Shown one piece after another: positions 1-5,737 of a DNA stretch of 6,668 nucleotides (position 1 is the first letter of the stretch; each line of letters begins with the position of its first letter). The notes under the pieces were generated by a model. That model worked only from the letters and a program-made list of their open reading frames with translations, did no database searches and was not told the origin of the DNA. Source of the stretch: Limnohabitans sp. (lineage in GTDB: Bacteria; Pseudomonadota; Gammaproteobacteria; Burkholderiales; Burkholderiaceae_C); assembly GCA_021731425.1 (NCBI GenBank), contig JAKFXJ010000371.1, positions 1 to 6,668 of the forward strand. Direction: 5' to 3'. Position numbers and translations under genes: made by a program.

Positions 1-913
1 GCATCACACGGGCCATCACATCGGCCAGCACCAGCAAAGCACCCCCCATTAAGGCCGACAAAGCCAAGCGCCAAGCGTGGGTGCAGCGCACCAGCGAGCG
101 CACCAAATGCGGCGCGGCCAGGCCGACAAAAGCCACCAGCCCAATATGCGCCACCGCCGCTCCCGTGGCCAGAGAAATCACGCCCACCAACACCATGCGG
201 GCCAGTGGCAGCGGCACGCCCAGGCTTTGCGCGGTGGCTTCACCCAAACTGAGCGCATCCAGCACACGGGCAAAAACCCAAGACAAGGCCAGACACAAAG
301 CCAGCACCACCGCCATCGTGGCGCAAGCGCTCCAGCTGACAAACGCGGTCGATCCCAGCATGAAGCCCTGCATGGCTTGCAAGACTTGCGGCTGCAGCAG
401 CGAGATCAGCGACGTGACCGCCCCCAGCACCACACCCACCACCACGCCCGCCAACAAGAGGCGCAGCGTTTGCTGCACACCACGCGCCAACAGCAAGGTG
501 AGTGCCACCGCCAGCACCGCGCCCACAAAGGCCGCGCCCGTGAGACCCAGGCCCAGCCAGCCGCTCATGGCCCACGCACTGCCACCCCACAAGCTCAAAT
601 ACACGCCCACGCCCAACGATGCGCCCGAGGCACTGCCCAGCAAATACGGATCGGCCAGCGGGTTGCGAAACAGACCTTGCGCCACCGCCCCGGCCAGGCC
701 CAGCAAGGCACCACCCAGCCATGCGCCCAAGCTGCGCGGCAGACGGATGTCCCAGACGATTTGGCGCGACACCGCATCGGCGCCTACCGACCACCAGGCC
801 TGCCAGCCCTGACTGCCAGCGGCCGTGCCCAGCACAATCACGGCAAGGCCTACCGCCAAGAGCAGAAGCGCCCAGCGAGATGCTTGGCTGCGGGTGTAGG
901 ACTGGGGGTTCAC
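1..913 (-). CDS. btuC: Vitamin B12 ABC transporter permease BtuC (FecCD family), 3' end cut by window edge
   Basis: Inner-membrane permease of the FecCD/BtuC family, which forms the channel that carries B12 from BtuF into the cytoplasm using a BtuD-type ATPase. I translated 304 codons with no stop up to the window edge; the family is usually about 320-350 residues, so roughly 20-40 C-terminal residues are missing. Visible family features: RLPR at residues 57-60, the block around QGLFRNPLADPYLLGSASG (79-97), the cytoplasmic GEATAQSLGV loop (224-233) that contacts the ATPase, and GLVAFVGLAAPHLVR (258-272). Most of the rest is hydrophobic helices. The start is a GTG at 913-911 that overlaps the btuF stop (GTGA) and has GGGAG about seven bases upstream, so translation is probably coupled to btuF. 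B12 as substrate is inferred from the riboswitch and btuB upstream; sequence alone cannot exclude an iron-chelate permease. Confidence 0.93.
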   Translation of the reverse strand, partial: MNPQSYTRSQASRWALLLLAVGLAVIVLGTAAGSQGWQAWWSVGADAVSRQIVWDIRLPRSLGAWLGGALLGLAGAVAQGLFRNPLADPYLLGSASGASLGVGVYLSLWGGSAWAMSGWLGLGLTGAAFVGAVLAVALTLLLARGVQQTLRLLLAGVVVGVVLGAVTSLISLLQPQVLQAMQGFMLGSTAFVSWSACATMAVVLALCLALSWVFARVLDALSLGEATAQSLGVPLPLARMVLVGVISLATGAAVAHIGLVAFVGLAAPHLVRSLVRCTHAWRLALSALMGGALLVLADVMARVM

Positions 914-1818
914 CGCTGCACTCCCGTGTCGGCTTGGGCCGCTGCGCGGTTCAGGCAATCGGCCATCAGTTGTGCACCTTCGGCCATGCGCGGGCCAGCC
1001 CGCACCAGCATGTCTGAATCGCTCTGCTTGAACACACACAAACGCTGGCCCTGCATGGCCCGCAAGCGGCTCCAGCCCGGGCGCTGCAGCATGCTGCCAC
1101 GGCTGCTGTCGCCCGCCATGATCACATCGGGCCGGGCTTGCACCACCCACTCGGGGTTGACCTGCGGAAACGGGCCCATCGATGCGGGCAAGATGTTCGT
1201 TACACCCATCCGTGTAAGCGTCTCCCCCAGAAAGGACGATTCGCTTGCACCATAGGGTGCGGGGCTCACCTCAAAGTAAACCCGTTGCCGCTGCGCAGCG
1301 GGGCTGAGCGATTGCACCGCCGCCTGCACGCCCGCTTGAATGCCTTGCCACACCCGATCGCTGTCGGCTGCAGGCACATGCAGCGCCTGCGCCACAGTGC
1401 GCCACACGCGCTGCGCATCGGCGTGGTTGCGTGGCTCCAGGCGCAGCACATTCAAGCCCAGCGCCTGCAATCGGTCCGCGCCACGTGTGGAGCCCGCAGC
1501 CAACACCAAGTCGGGCTTGAGCGCCACGATGCTCTCGATGTTCGGGTCCAACCCTCCGCCCACACGCGGCACAGATTGGACCGCCTCAGGCCAATTGGAA
1601 TAACGGTCCAAACCCACCAGTTTGTGGCACAGCTTCAAGGCACAGACGGTCTCGGTCAGGGACGGCAGCAAACTCACGATGCGCTGCGGGGCTTGGGCGA
1701 TCTGCACTTTTTGCTGACGGTCGTCGAGCACAGTGACAGCTTGCGCAGATGGCATGCCAACCCACATGGCCCCCAGCAGGGCCGCGGTTTGAAGCCAGCC
1801 TCTCCCTTGCTCAGCCAT
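910..1818 (-). CDS. btuF: Periplasmic cobalamin-binding protein, BtuF-like (COG0614)
   Basis: Periplasmic binding protein that captures B12 and delivers it to BtuC; 302 residues. The ATG at 1818 is chosen because it begins a clear signal peptide (hydrophobic stretch about 10-22, likely cleavage after SAQA at residue 27) and overlaps the stop of the gene upstream by eight bases; the open frame extends further upstream but into that gene. The mature part has the two-lobed BtuF pattern: QRIVSLLPSLTET (45-57), RYSNWPEAV (72-80), VPRVGG (83-88), then IESIVALKPDLVLA (94-107), YFEVSPAPYG (181-190) and a C-lobe segment DMLVRAGPRM (269-278). In E. coli BtuF two glutamates dock onto BtuC arginines; Glu95 here fits the N-lobe one, while the C-lobe position appears to be Val272 (alignment by eye). 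Ligand inferred from the operon. Confidence 0.9.
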   Translation of the reverse strand: MAEQGRGWLQTAALLGAMWVGMPSAQAVTVLDDRQQKVQIAQAPQRIVSLLPSLTETVCALKLCHKLVGLDRYSNWPEAVQSVPRVGGGLDPNIESIVALKPDLVLAAGSTRGADRLQALGLNVLRLEPRNHADAQRVWRTVAQALHVPAADSDRVWQGIQAGVQAAVQSLSPAAQRQRVYFEVSPAPYGASESSFLGETLTRMGVTNILPASMGPFPQVNPEWVVQARPDVIMAGDSSRGSMLQRPGWSRLRAMQGQRLCVFKQSDSDMLVRAGPRMAEGAQLMADCLNRAAAQADTGVQR

Positions 1819-2614
1819 GCAGCGCTTCCCATTGGCTGAAGATGCGGTGCATCTGTGCCACACCATCGGTGAGTGCAGCAGGGCCGGGCTGCAAAATGTC
1901 GGCCGATTTGATTTCGAAAATCTGCCCGGTGCGCACGGCGGGCACGTCATGCCAATCGGGACGCGCCGCGACTTTTTCGGGGCGAAACTTCTTGCCGCAC
2001 CACGAGCCAATGATGATGTCAGGCGCACGGTCCACAATGCTTTGGCCATTGGCAATGATCCGGTCTTTGCCCAGCGACTGGACTGCCAGCTCCGGAAAAA
2101 CATCGTCGCCGCCAGCGATACCCATCAACTCTGAGACCCAGCGGATACCGCTGATGTGCGGCTCGTCCCACTCCTCAAAAAACACTTTGGGGCGGCGTTT
2201 GAAGCCTGCCGCTTTATGCTGAATCGCTTCAAGATCTGCCCGCATACCCTGCAAGCGCACCAAGCCCTGCTCGGCCTGACCGACCATGGCGGCCACCTGA
2301 TACAACATGGAAAAAATCTCATCCACACTGCGCTGGTTGAACACCGTCACCTGCACACCTGCCTTGATCAACAAGGACGCGATCTCGGCCTGCAGGTCTG
2401 AAAAACCAAATACACAATCGGACTTGAGCGCCAGGATCTTGTCTATCTTGGCGCTCAAAAAAGCACTGACCTTGGGCTTTTCTTCACGGGCCCGGCGCGG
2501 ACGCACCGTGTAACCCGAGATGCCCACGATGCGCGACTCTTGCCCCAGCAGGTAAAGCCATTCGGTCGTTTCCTCGGTCAGGCAAACGATGCGTTGGGGC
2601 AGCAGGTCTTGCAT
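1811..2614 (-). CDS. BtuF-like substrate-binding protein without a signal peptide, B12 operon
   Basis: A 267-residue protein of the helical-backbone metal/vitamin binding fold (COG0614, BtuF-like), directly after btuB and before btuF. Homology is visible in PQRIVCLTEETTEWLYLLG (6-24), RIVGISGYTVRP (28-39), IDKILALKSDCVFGF (57-71), the middle block FFEEWDEPHISGIRWVSEL (145-163) with GGDDVFPE (168-175), and ILQPGPAALTDGV (240-252). The start is ATG 2614, 12 bases after the btuB stop with a weak GGA seven bases upstream; an in-frame TTG at 2626 abuts the btuB stop and would add only MDLA. With either start there is no signal peptide, so the protein should stay in the cytoplasm, unlike normal binding proteins. 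The sequence is intact and well conserved, so it is not a decayed copy. Its role is unknown to me: intracellular corrinoid binding is a guess from context. Confidence 0.85.
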   Translation of the reverse strand: MQDLLPQRIVCLTEETTEWLYLLGQESRIVGISGYTVRPRRAREEKPKVSAFLSAKIDKILALKSDCVFGFSDLQAEIASLLIKAGVQVTVFNQRSVDEIFSMLYQVAAMVGQAEQGLVRLQGMRADLEAIQHKAAGFKRRPKVFFEEWDEPHISGIRWVSELMGIAGGDDVFPELAVQSLGKDRIIANGQSIVDRAPDIIIGSWCGKKFRPEKVAARPDWHDVPAVRTGQIFEIKSADILQPGPAALTDGVAQMHRIFSQWEALHG

Positions 2615-2626
2615 GGCCAGGTCCAA

Positions 2627-4495
2627 TCAGTGTTTCATTTTCCAACTCAACCCCAGCGTGGTGGTGCGCGGCAGCTGGTTGTAACCATAAGCGGTTTGGT
2701 AACGGCTGTCGGTGGCATTTTCCACGCGGCCATACAGCGTCCATTCCCGGCTCAGGCTGTAGCGGGCGGTCAGGTCCAGCAAGGTGTTGCTGGGCAGGCC
2801 GGGTTGGCCTTCGATGTCCGGGCGGGCGCTGGTATAGCGCACGCTGCCACCCAGCGACAACAAGCCCAGCGATTGTGAGACCGACACCGAAGCCAGTGTC
2901 TTGGCTCGGCGCACCAATTGCAGGCCCGTGGCCTGGTTCACCGGGTCTTGCAGCGACAAACTGGCGCGGACATCGGTCATGCCCAAGCGGCCGCTGTAGC
3001 TGGTTTCCAGGCCCTGATTTTTAGCGCGGCTGATGTTGCTGAACTGAAAACGCTCCATGTCATAAAGGAGCAGGTCTTGGGTGAGTGTGGAAAACCAGGT
3101 CGAGCGCAAGCGGTGTGCGCCATGTGCCCATTGCACACCCAACTCCTGGGTGTTGGCGGTCTCGGGGCGCAAATTCGGGTTGCCACTGTAGGGGTCAAAC
3201 AGATAACCCAAGGGGGGCATGTTGAAGGCGGTGGCGTGGCTGGCGATCAACTTCCATTGTGGGCTGAGGTCGTAGCCGTAGCCAAGATACACCGAATCCT
3301 TGGCCGACTGACCTTCGACAGCGTCGTGGCGCAAATTGAACTGCAGGTTGTGCGCCGCACGCTTGACCACCACACCACCATACAACGCATGGGCATCGCG
3401 CTCACGCGACAGGCCGGAGACGCCATCGGTGGCCATGTCGATGCCCTGGGTTTGATGGTCGAGTCCAGCGGTCAACACCATGGAGGGCAGGTCCCACTGG
3501 TGGGTCCACGACAGCATACGGGTGCGCGTCAGGGCCTGAGTGGTGAACGAGTACCCACCGATGGTGGCGGTGTCATTGCGCTCCTGGGACACCGAGTAGT
3601 TCAAGCGGCTGGACCACAGCGGCCCCAGACGCCCTGACCAGTACAGCGTGTGGCTGTCAAGCTGGGTGCGGGCCAGGTGCACGTCGGTCGGCTCCGCAAA
3701 ACTGCCCGAGACATCGTAGTCAAACTGGCCCTTGAAGTGGGTCGAGCGCACACCGAGCTTGTGCTCGGGACTGAGTGTGTAGGACAGGTTCAGCGCATGG
3801 TTGTTGTTGCGGTAACCGTCTGCATCGGGGTTGGCGTTGGTCGTTTGCGACAAGTTGGCCGCATTGATGCCATCGGTGCGAAAACGCCCCACAGACACCG
3901 CATAAGCCAGTGGTCCGGCTGAGCCGTGTGTGCCCGCATTCCAGCGCTGGGTGCCCTGTCCGCCGCGCTCGGCGCTGGCGTAAACCATGGGCTGACCCTG
4001 GCCTTGGCGTGTGAACACCTGAATCACACCACCGACCGCGCCGCTGCCATGAATGGCCGAGACGTTGCCGCGCACGATTTCAATGCGTTCGACCTGGTCC
4101 AGCATGATGTGCTCCAGGCTCACCGCTCCGGTGGTGTCCTGTTTGGTCAGAGGCACACCATCCACCAGCACCAGCACCTGCAAAGATGCAGCGCCGCGCA
4201 AGAAGGCGGTGGCCTGCCCGCCACGACCGCCCGTTTGGGTGAACTGAAAACCTGCTTCGCGAGACAGCAAGGTGGGCAAGTCCGACACTTGCGATTGCTC
4301 GATGGCGTCGCGACCGAGGACCGTGGTGTGGGGCAGCGCGTCGGTCAGAATTTGCTCGGTGCGGCTGGCCGTGACGACGACTTCCGTCGCCTTGGTTTGC
4401 GCCAAAGCGGCGCCACTGGCCAAGGAGAGCAAAGACAATGCAGGAGTGGAAAGTGCAAGCGCCAAGCGACGCGCACGAGGGGAGCGATAGGTCAT
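2627..4495 (-). CDS. btuB: TonB-dependent outer-membrane cobalamin receptor BtuB
   Basis: Outer-membrane beta-barrel receptor that imports B12 with energy from TonB-ExbB-ExbD; 622 residues from the ATG at 4495, close to E. coli BtuB (614). Signal peptide: an arginine-rich start (RSPRARR) then hydrophobic LALALSTPALSLLSLASG, cleavage probably after ALA (residue 32). A TonB box-like TEVVVTASR (37-45) follows, then the plug domain (about 46-162: LLSREAGFQFTQTGGRGGQ, RGAASLQVLVLVDGVPL, IEIVRGNVSAIHGSGAVGG), then the barrel with alternating strands. The C-terminus has the usual VENATDSRYQTAYGYNQLPRT segment but ends WKMKH, without the common terminal Phe. An in-frame TTG at 4513 has the only good Shine-Dalgarno sequence (GTGAGGG) four bases upstream and would add six residues before the signal peptide. 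Substrate assignment rests on the cobalamin riboswitch upstream and the btuF/btuC neighbours. Confidence 0.93.
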   Translation of the reverse strand: MTYRSPRARRLALALSTPALSLLSLASGAALAQTKATEVVVTASRTEQILTDALPHTTVLGRDAIEQSQVSDLPTLLSREAGFQFTQTGGRGGQATAFLRGAASLQVLVLVDGVPLTKQDTTGAVSLEHIMLDQVERIEIVRGNVSAIHGSGAVGGVIQVFTRQGQGQPMVYASAERGGQGTQRWNAGTHGSAGPLAYAVSVGRFRTDGINAANLSQTTNANPDADGYRNNNHALNLSYTLSPEHKLGVRSTHFKGQFDYDVSGSFAEPTDVHLARTQLDSHTLYWSGRLGPLWSSRLNYSVSQERNDTATIGGYSFTTQALTRTRMLSWTHQWDLPSMVLTAGLDHQTQGIDMATDGVSGLSRERDAHALYGGVVVKRAAHNLQFNLRHDAVEGQSAKDSVYLGYGYDLSPQWKLIASHATAFNMPPLGYLFDPYSGNPNLRPETANTQELGVQWAHGAHRLRSTWFSTLTQDLLLYDMERFQFSNISRAKNQGLETSYSGRLGMTDVRASLSLQDPVNQATGLQLVRRAKTLASVSVSQSLGLLSLGGSVRYTSARPDIEGQPGLPSNTLLDLTARYSLSREWTLYGRVENATDSRYQTAYGYNQLPRTTTLGLSWKMKH

Positions 4496-4511
4496 GAAAA
4501 TCAAACAAGTC

Positions 4512-4550
4512 AAACGCCCTCACCGCCTTCCCCGACAGTGCATGGGCTTT
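4512..4550 (-). promoter_or_regulatory. Riboswitch expression platform: P13-like hairpin masking the btuB ribosome binding site
   Basis: Read on the minus strand, GCCC (4547-4544) can pair with GGGC (4519-4516) and CAC (4540-4538) with GTG (4523-4521); AAA (4550-4548) and TTT (4514-4512) extend the stem past one bulged base. The stem buries the Shine-Dalgarno GUGAGGG (4523-4517). The loop holds GGGG (4533-4530), which is complementary to CCCC (4709-4706) in the L5 loop of the riboswitch. This matches the known L5-L13 kissing interaction by which B12 binding stabilises P13 and blocks translation. Pairing was worked out by eye. Confidence 0.6.
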
Positions 4551-4553
4551 ACA

Positions 4554-4571
4554 ACCTGTCTTTCGACAGGT
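4554..4571 (-). promoter_or_regulatory. GAAA-tetraloop hairpin between riboswitch core and P13
   Basis: On the minus strand ACCTGTC (4571-4565), GAAA (4564-4561) and GACAGGT (4560-4554) form a perfect 7-bp stem with a GNRA tetraloop. It lies between the B12 box and the P13-like hairpin. No U-run follows, so it is not an intrinsic terminator. It may be a structural spacer within the leader or an RNA tertiary-contact element; the role is not shown by the sequence. Confidence 0.55.
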
Positions 4572-4579
4572 CACCTTGT

Positions 4580-4796
4580 TGGCCGGTATCCGGGCTGGCA
4601 GATCAACCTTCATCACCTTCCCAGCCGCCTGTTTCAGGGCGGCCAGTGGTTTGAGATGAAAGCGGAGTCTTCAAGTGAATGAAGACCCGTCTGCTTACCG
4701 TTGCGGGGGCAGCGCAGGTTAGGTGGGCCGAGATGGCTTGTCCCTCCTGCTTCCCGTTGAACTGCGTGCCGTGAACCGGCAGCGCGAGCACCAACG
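4580..4796 (-). promoter_or_regulatory. Cobalamin (B12) riboswitch upstream of btuB
   Basis: Adenosylcobalamin-sensing leader RNA of the Rfam Cobalamin type. Conserved pieces appear in the correct order on the minus strand: GGTGCTCG near 4792, CGGGAAGCAGG (about 4757-4747), CTGCCCCCGCAACGGTAAG (about 4712-4694) containing the P5/L5 hairpin with GCG (4715-4713) and CGC (4705-4703) arms, CCACTGG (4649-4643), TGGGAAGG (4623-4616), and the B12 box AGCCCGGATACCGGCC (4596-4581). A peripheral hairpin, GTCTTCA (4686-4680) with TGAAGAC (4673-4667), is a helix extension. The missing U-rich terminator and the P13-like stem downstream argue for control of translation rather than termination. High B12 should lower BtuB and, through tight gene junctions, probably the whole operon. 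Confidence 0.93.
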
Positions 4797-4802
4797 GCTT
4801 GA

Positions 4803-4808
4803 ATTCTA
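4803..4808 (-). promoter_or_regulatory. Probable -10 box of the btuB operon promoter
   Basis: TAGAAT on the minus strand, five of six matches to the sigma70 consensus. It would place transcription start near 4796, exactly where the riboswitch begins. No good -35 is seen at 17 bases (AGGTTT at 4831-4826); TTGTAG copies lie at non-ideal spacing. Position relative to the riboswitch is the main support. Confidence 0.5.
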
Positions 4809-4819
4809 GGCGCAAAGCT

Positions 4820-4846
4820 GTCTACAAACCTACAAAATCGGTAGAC
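4820..4846. repeat. Inverted repeat GTCTAC-N15-GTAGAC between divergent promoters
   Basis: GTCTAC (4820-4825) and GTAGAC (4841-4846) are perfect inverted copies with arm centres 21 bases apart, two helical turns. The repeat lies between the -10 boxes of the btuB leader and the coiled-coil/zapA operon and covers both -35 regions. CTACAAA also occurs twice in the spacer region (4822-4828 and 4830-4836), with an 8-base period. A dimeric regulator site is possible, but short arms like these also arise by chance. Confidence 0.35.
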
Positions 4847-4868
4847 CTCGTGCGGTACGCCCTACAAT
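4842..4868 (+). promoter_or_regulatory. Probable promoter of the coiled-coil gene and zapA
   Basis: TACAAT at 4863-4868 is a good -10 box. The best -35 is the weak TAGACC (4842-4847) with a short 15-base spacer. Transcription would start near 4875, about 20 bases before the ATG at 4895. The same TACAAT hexamer preceded by C residues is found before the 6S RNA. Confidence 0.5.
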
Positions 4869-4894
4869 GGGGGTCTTCCTTTTCCTTGTTTGCC

Positions 4895-5131
4895 ATGGCC
4901 TATTCCGACACCATCGATCAAATCGCCGAGCGTGTGGATCACTTGTTGCTGCGCCACGAAGAGCTCCAACGCACCAATGCTTTGCTGACCCAGCAAGTGC
5001 AAGCGCTGAGCTTGGAGCGCGACCAACTCAAGTCGCGCCTGGCCGCCGCCAGAGCCCGTGTCGATGCACTCATTGAGCGGCTGCCCTCCACTGCCACCAC
5101 CGCCCCCGCATCGCCTGAGGCCTCAGCATGA
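4895..5131 (+). CDS. Short coiled-coil protein next to zapA (TIGR02449/ZapB-like)
   Basis: A 78-residue cytoplasmic protein, almost all of it one amphipathic helix: residues 5-62 run from DTIDQIAERVDHLLLRHEEL to ARARVDALIERL with leucine/isoleucine/valine at heptad-like spacing, followed by a flexible Ala/Pro/Ser/Thr tail (63-78). Its size, composition and position just before zapA match the conserved TIGR02449-type family of beta- and gammaproteobacteria, which resembles ZapB and SlyX in being a short coiled coil. A role in division with ZapA is suggested by the neighbourhood only. ATG 4895 is preferred over an in-frame upstream ATG at 4799, because the longer version would start inside the divergent promoter and riboswitch region, upstream of the TACAAT box. 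No clear Shine-Dalgarno is seen. The stop overlaps the zapA start (ATGA). Confidence 0.8.
   Translation: MAYSDTIDQIAERVDHLLLRHEELQRTNALLTQQVQALSLERDQLKSRLAAARARVDALIERLPSTATTAPASPEASA
5115..5126 (+). repeat. 12-bp palindrome CTGAGGCCTCAG over the zapA ribosome binding site
   Basis: A perfect palindrome lies at the end of the coiled-coil gene and contains TGAGG (5116-5120), the likely Shine-Dalgarno sequence of zapA, seven bases before its ATG. In RNA it could only fold as a tight hairpin with few base pairs, so a regulatory role is doubtful; with the ATGA overlap it would be opened by ribosomes finishing the upstream gene. Confidence 0.4.
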
Positions 5132-5463
5132 GCAACCGACAAATCGACGTCCAGATCATGGGCCAAAGCTACATTCTGGGTTGCCCCGAAGGCGGTGAAG
5201 AGCGCCTGATGGGTGCGGTGCGAAAAGTGGACGAAGCCATGTGCAAGATCCGCGACGCGGGCAAGATAAAGGCGCGTGACCGCATTGCAGTTATGGCTGC
5301 ATTGAACCTGGCTTTCGAGCAGGCCGATGCCCCACCCGCGGCCGACAAGAACAGCGCCAGCGCCCAGACTGCGGCCGACGTGCCCGCCGATGCACAAGCG
5401 CGGCTGGTGCAATTGCTGCACCGCTTGGACCGTGTCATCGAACAAGACGGCCAGTTGCTCTAA
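5128..5463 (+). CDS. zapA: Cell division protein ZapA
   Basis: ZapA binds FtsZ polymers in the cytoplasm and bundles them, stabilising the Z ring. The 111-residue length fits the family (about 100-110). The N-terminal globular domain shows the typical QIDVQIMGQSYILGCPEGGE (5-24), VRKVDEAMCKIRDAG (31-45) and KARDRIAVMAALNLAFE (48-64). A low-complexity Ala/Asp/Pro linker (66-90) is followed by a C-terminal helix ARLVQLLHRLDRVIEQ (91-106), part of the dimer/tetramer coiled coil. The start overlaps the stop of the coiled-coil gene (ATGA), so the two are one operon with probable translational coupling. The 6S RNA gene follows 70-75 bases after the stop, the arrangement known from many proteobacteria (zapA-ssrS). 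Confidence 0.95.
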   Translation: MSNRQIDVQIMGQSYILGCPEGGEERLMGAVRKVDEAMCKIRDAGKIKARDRIAVMAALNLAFEQADAPPAADKNSASAQTAADVPADAQARLVQLLHRLDRVIEQDGQLL

Positions 5464-5525
5464 GCCCCGACACCTTGGGTGGTGGCTTGTTGTGCAGACA
5501 AGCGCACGCAAAGCGTTTTAGCCCC

Positions 5526-5531
5526 TACAAT
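5526..5531 (+). promoter_or_regulatory. -10 box of the 6S RNA gene
   Basis: TACAAT ends six bases before the predicted 5' end of the 6S RNA stem at 5537, the right distance for a sigma70 start. A -35 match at 17 bases is poor (CGCACG at 5503-5508), so either the promoter is activator- or context-dependent or the transcript also arises by read-through from zapA. Confidence 0.55.
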
Positions 5532-5536
5532 GACCC

Positions 5537-5711
5537 TGTCTGCAGTGCACGCCGGGCTTTATATTTCCTTGAACCAATGCTCTTAGAGCCCGGGCTTGGT
5601 ACATTGGCTGGTGAGCGTGATCATCTCGCGTCAGATGAACCCAACGCCAGTCTGCCCTCGCCCACCTGAACCCCGGTTCAGGATGCCGGTCCGGTGGCAC
5701 TTGCAGACACC
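5537..5711 (+). ncRNA. ssrS: 6S RNA (ssrS)
   Basis: Regulatory RNA that mimics an open promoter and traps sigma70 RNA polymerase, mainly in stationary phase. Evidence: position right after zapA; a length near 175 bases (E. coli 184); a closing stem made by TGTCTGCA-GTGC (5537-5548) and GCAC-TTGCAGACA (5697-5709), extended by GCCGG (5551-5555) with CCGGT (5686-5690). The 3' side of the central bubble carries CCTGAACC (5665-5672) facing GGTTCAGG (5675-5682), the same small hairpin as CCUUGAACC/GGUUCAAGG in E. coli 6S RNA, and the 5' side has CCTTGAACC (5567-5575). CCAATG (5574-5579) and CATTGG (5602-5607) are also complementary. Ends are estimated from the stem and the -10 box, within a few bases. 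Confidence 0.88.
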
Positions 5712-5720
5712 TTCTTTTTT
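5712..5720 (+). terminator. T-rich tract after the 6S RNA closing stem
   Basis: The 3' strand of the 6S closing stem is followed by a T-rich run, with TTTTTT at 5715-5720. This could act as a leaky terminator or mark the 3' processing site. The stem is long-range rather than a compact hairpin, so classical intrinsic termination is uncertain, and the next gene begins only 17 bases further on. Confidence 0.35.
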
Positions 5721-5737
5721 ATCTCCCTATTCCCCCC

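Noticed and set aside
240..794. Minus-strand open frame of 184 codons, rich in Gly, Ala and Arg
   Set aside because: It overlaps btuC in another frame on the same strand; the btuC frame has continuous membrane helices and family motifs through the whole stretch.
77..1255. Long plus-strand open frame of about 390 codons, rich in His, Arg and Gln
   Set aside because: It lies antisense to btuC and btuF, has the composition typical of a shadow of high-GC coding DNA, and shows no known domain; the minus strand carries clear FecCD and BtuF motifs.
1819..2103. Upstream extension of the btuF frame
   Set aside because: It would overlap the preceding gene by nearly 300 bases and bury the clear signal peptide that begins at the ATG 1818.
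4554..4571. Intrinsic terminator in the riboswitch leader
   Set aside because: The hairpin is strong but is not followed by a U-run on the minus strand (the next bases are TGTAAAGCCC), so termination is unlikely.
3926..4654. Plus-strand open frame of about 240 codons opposite the start of btuB and running into the riboswitch
   Set aside because: It is antisense to the conserved BtuB plug and the riboswitch core; the translation has no family resemblance.
4799..4894. Longer N-terminus (32 extra codons) for the coiled-coil protein
   Set aside because: This stretch holds the divergent promoters; the TACAAT box at 4863-4868 lies inside it, and the extra residues do not resemble the short coiled-coil family.
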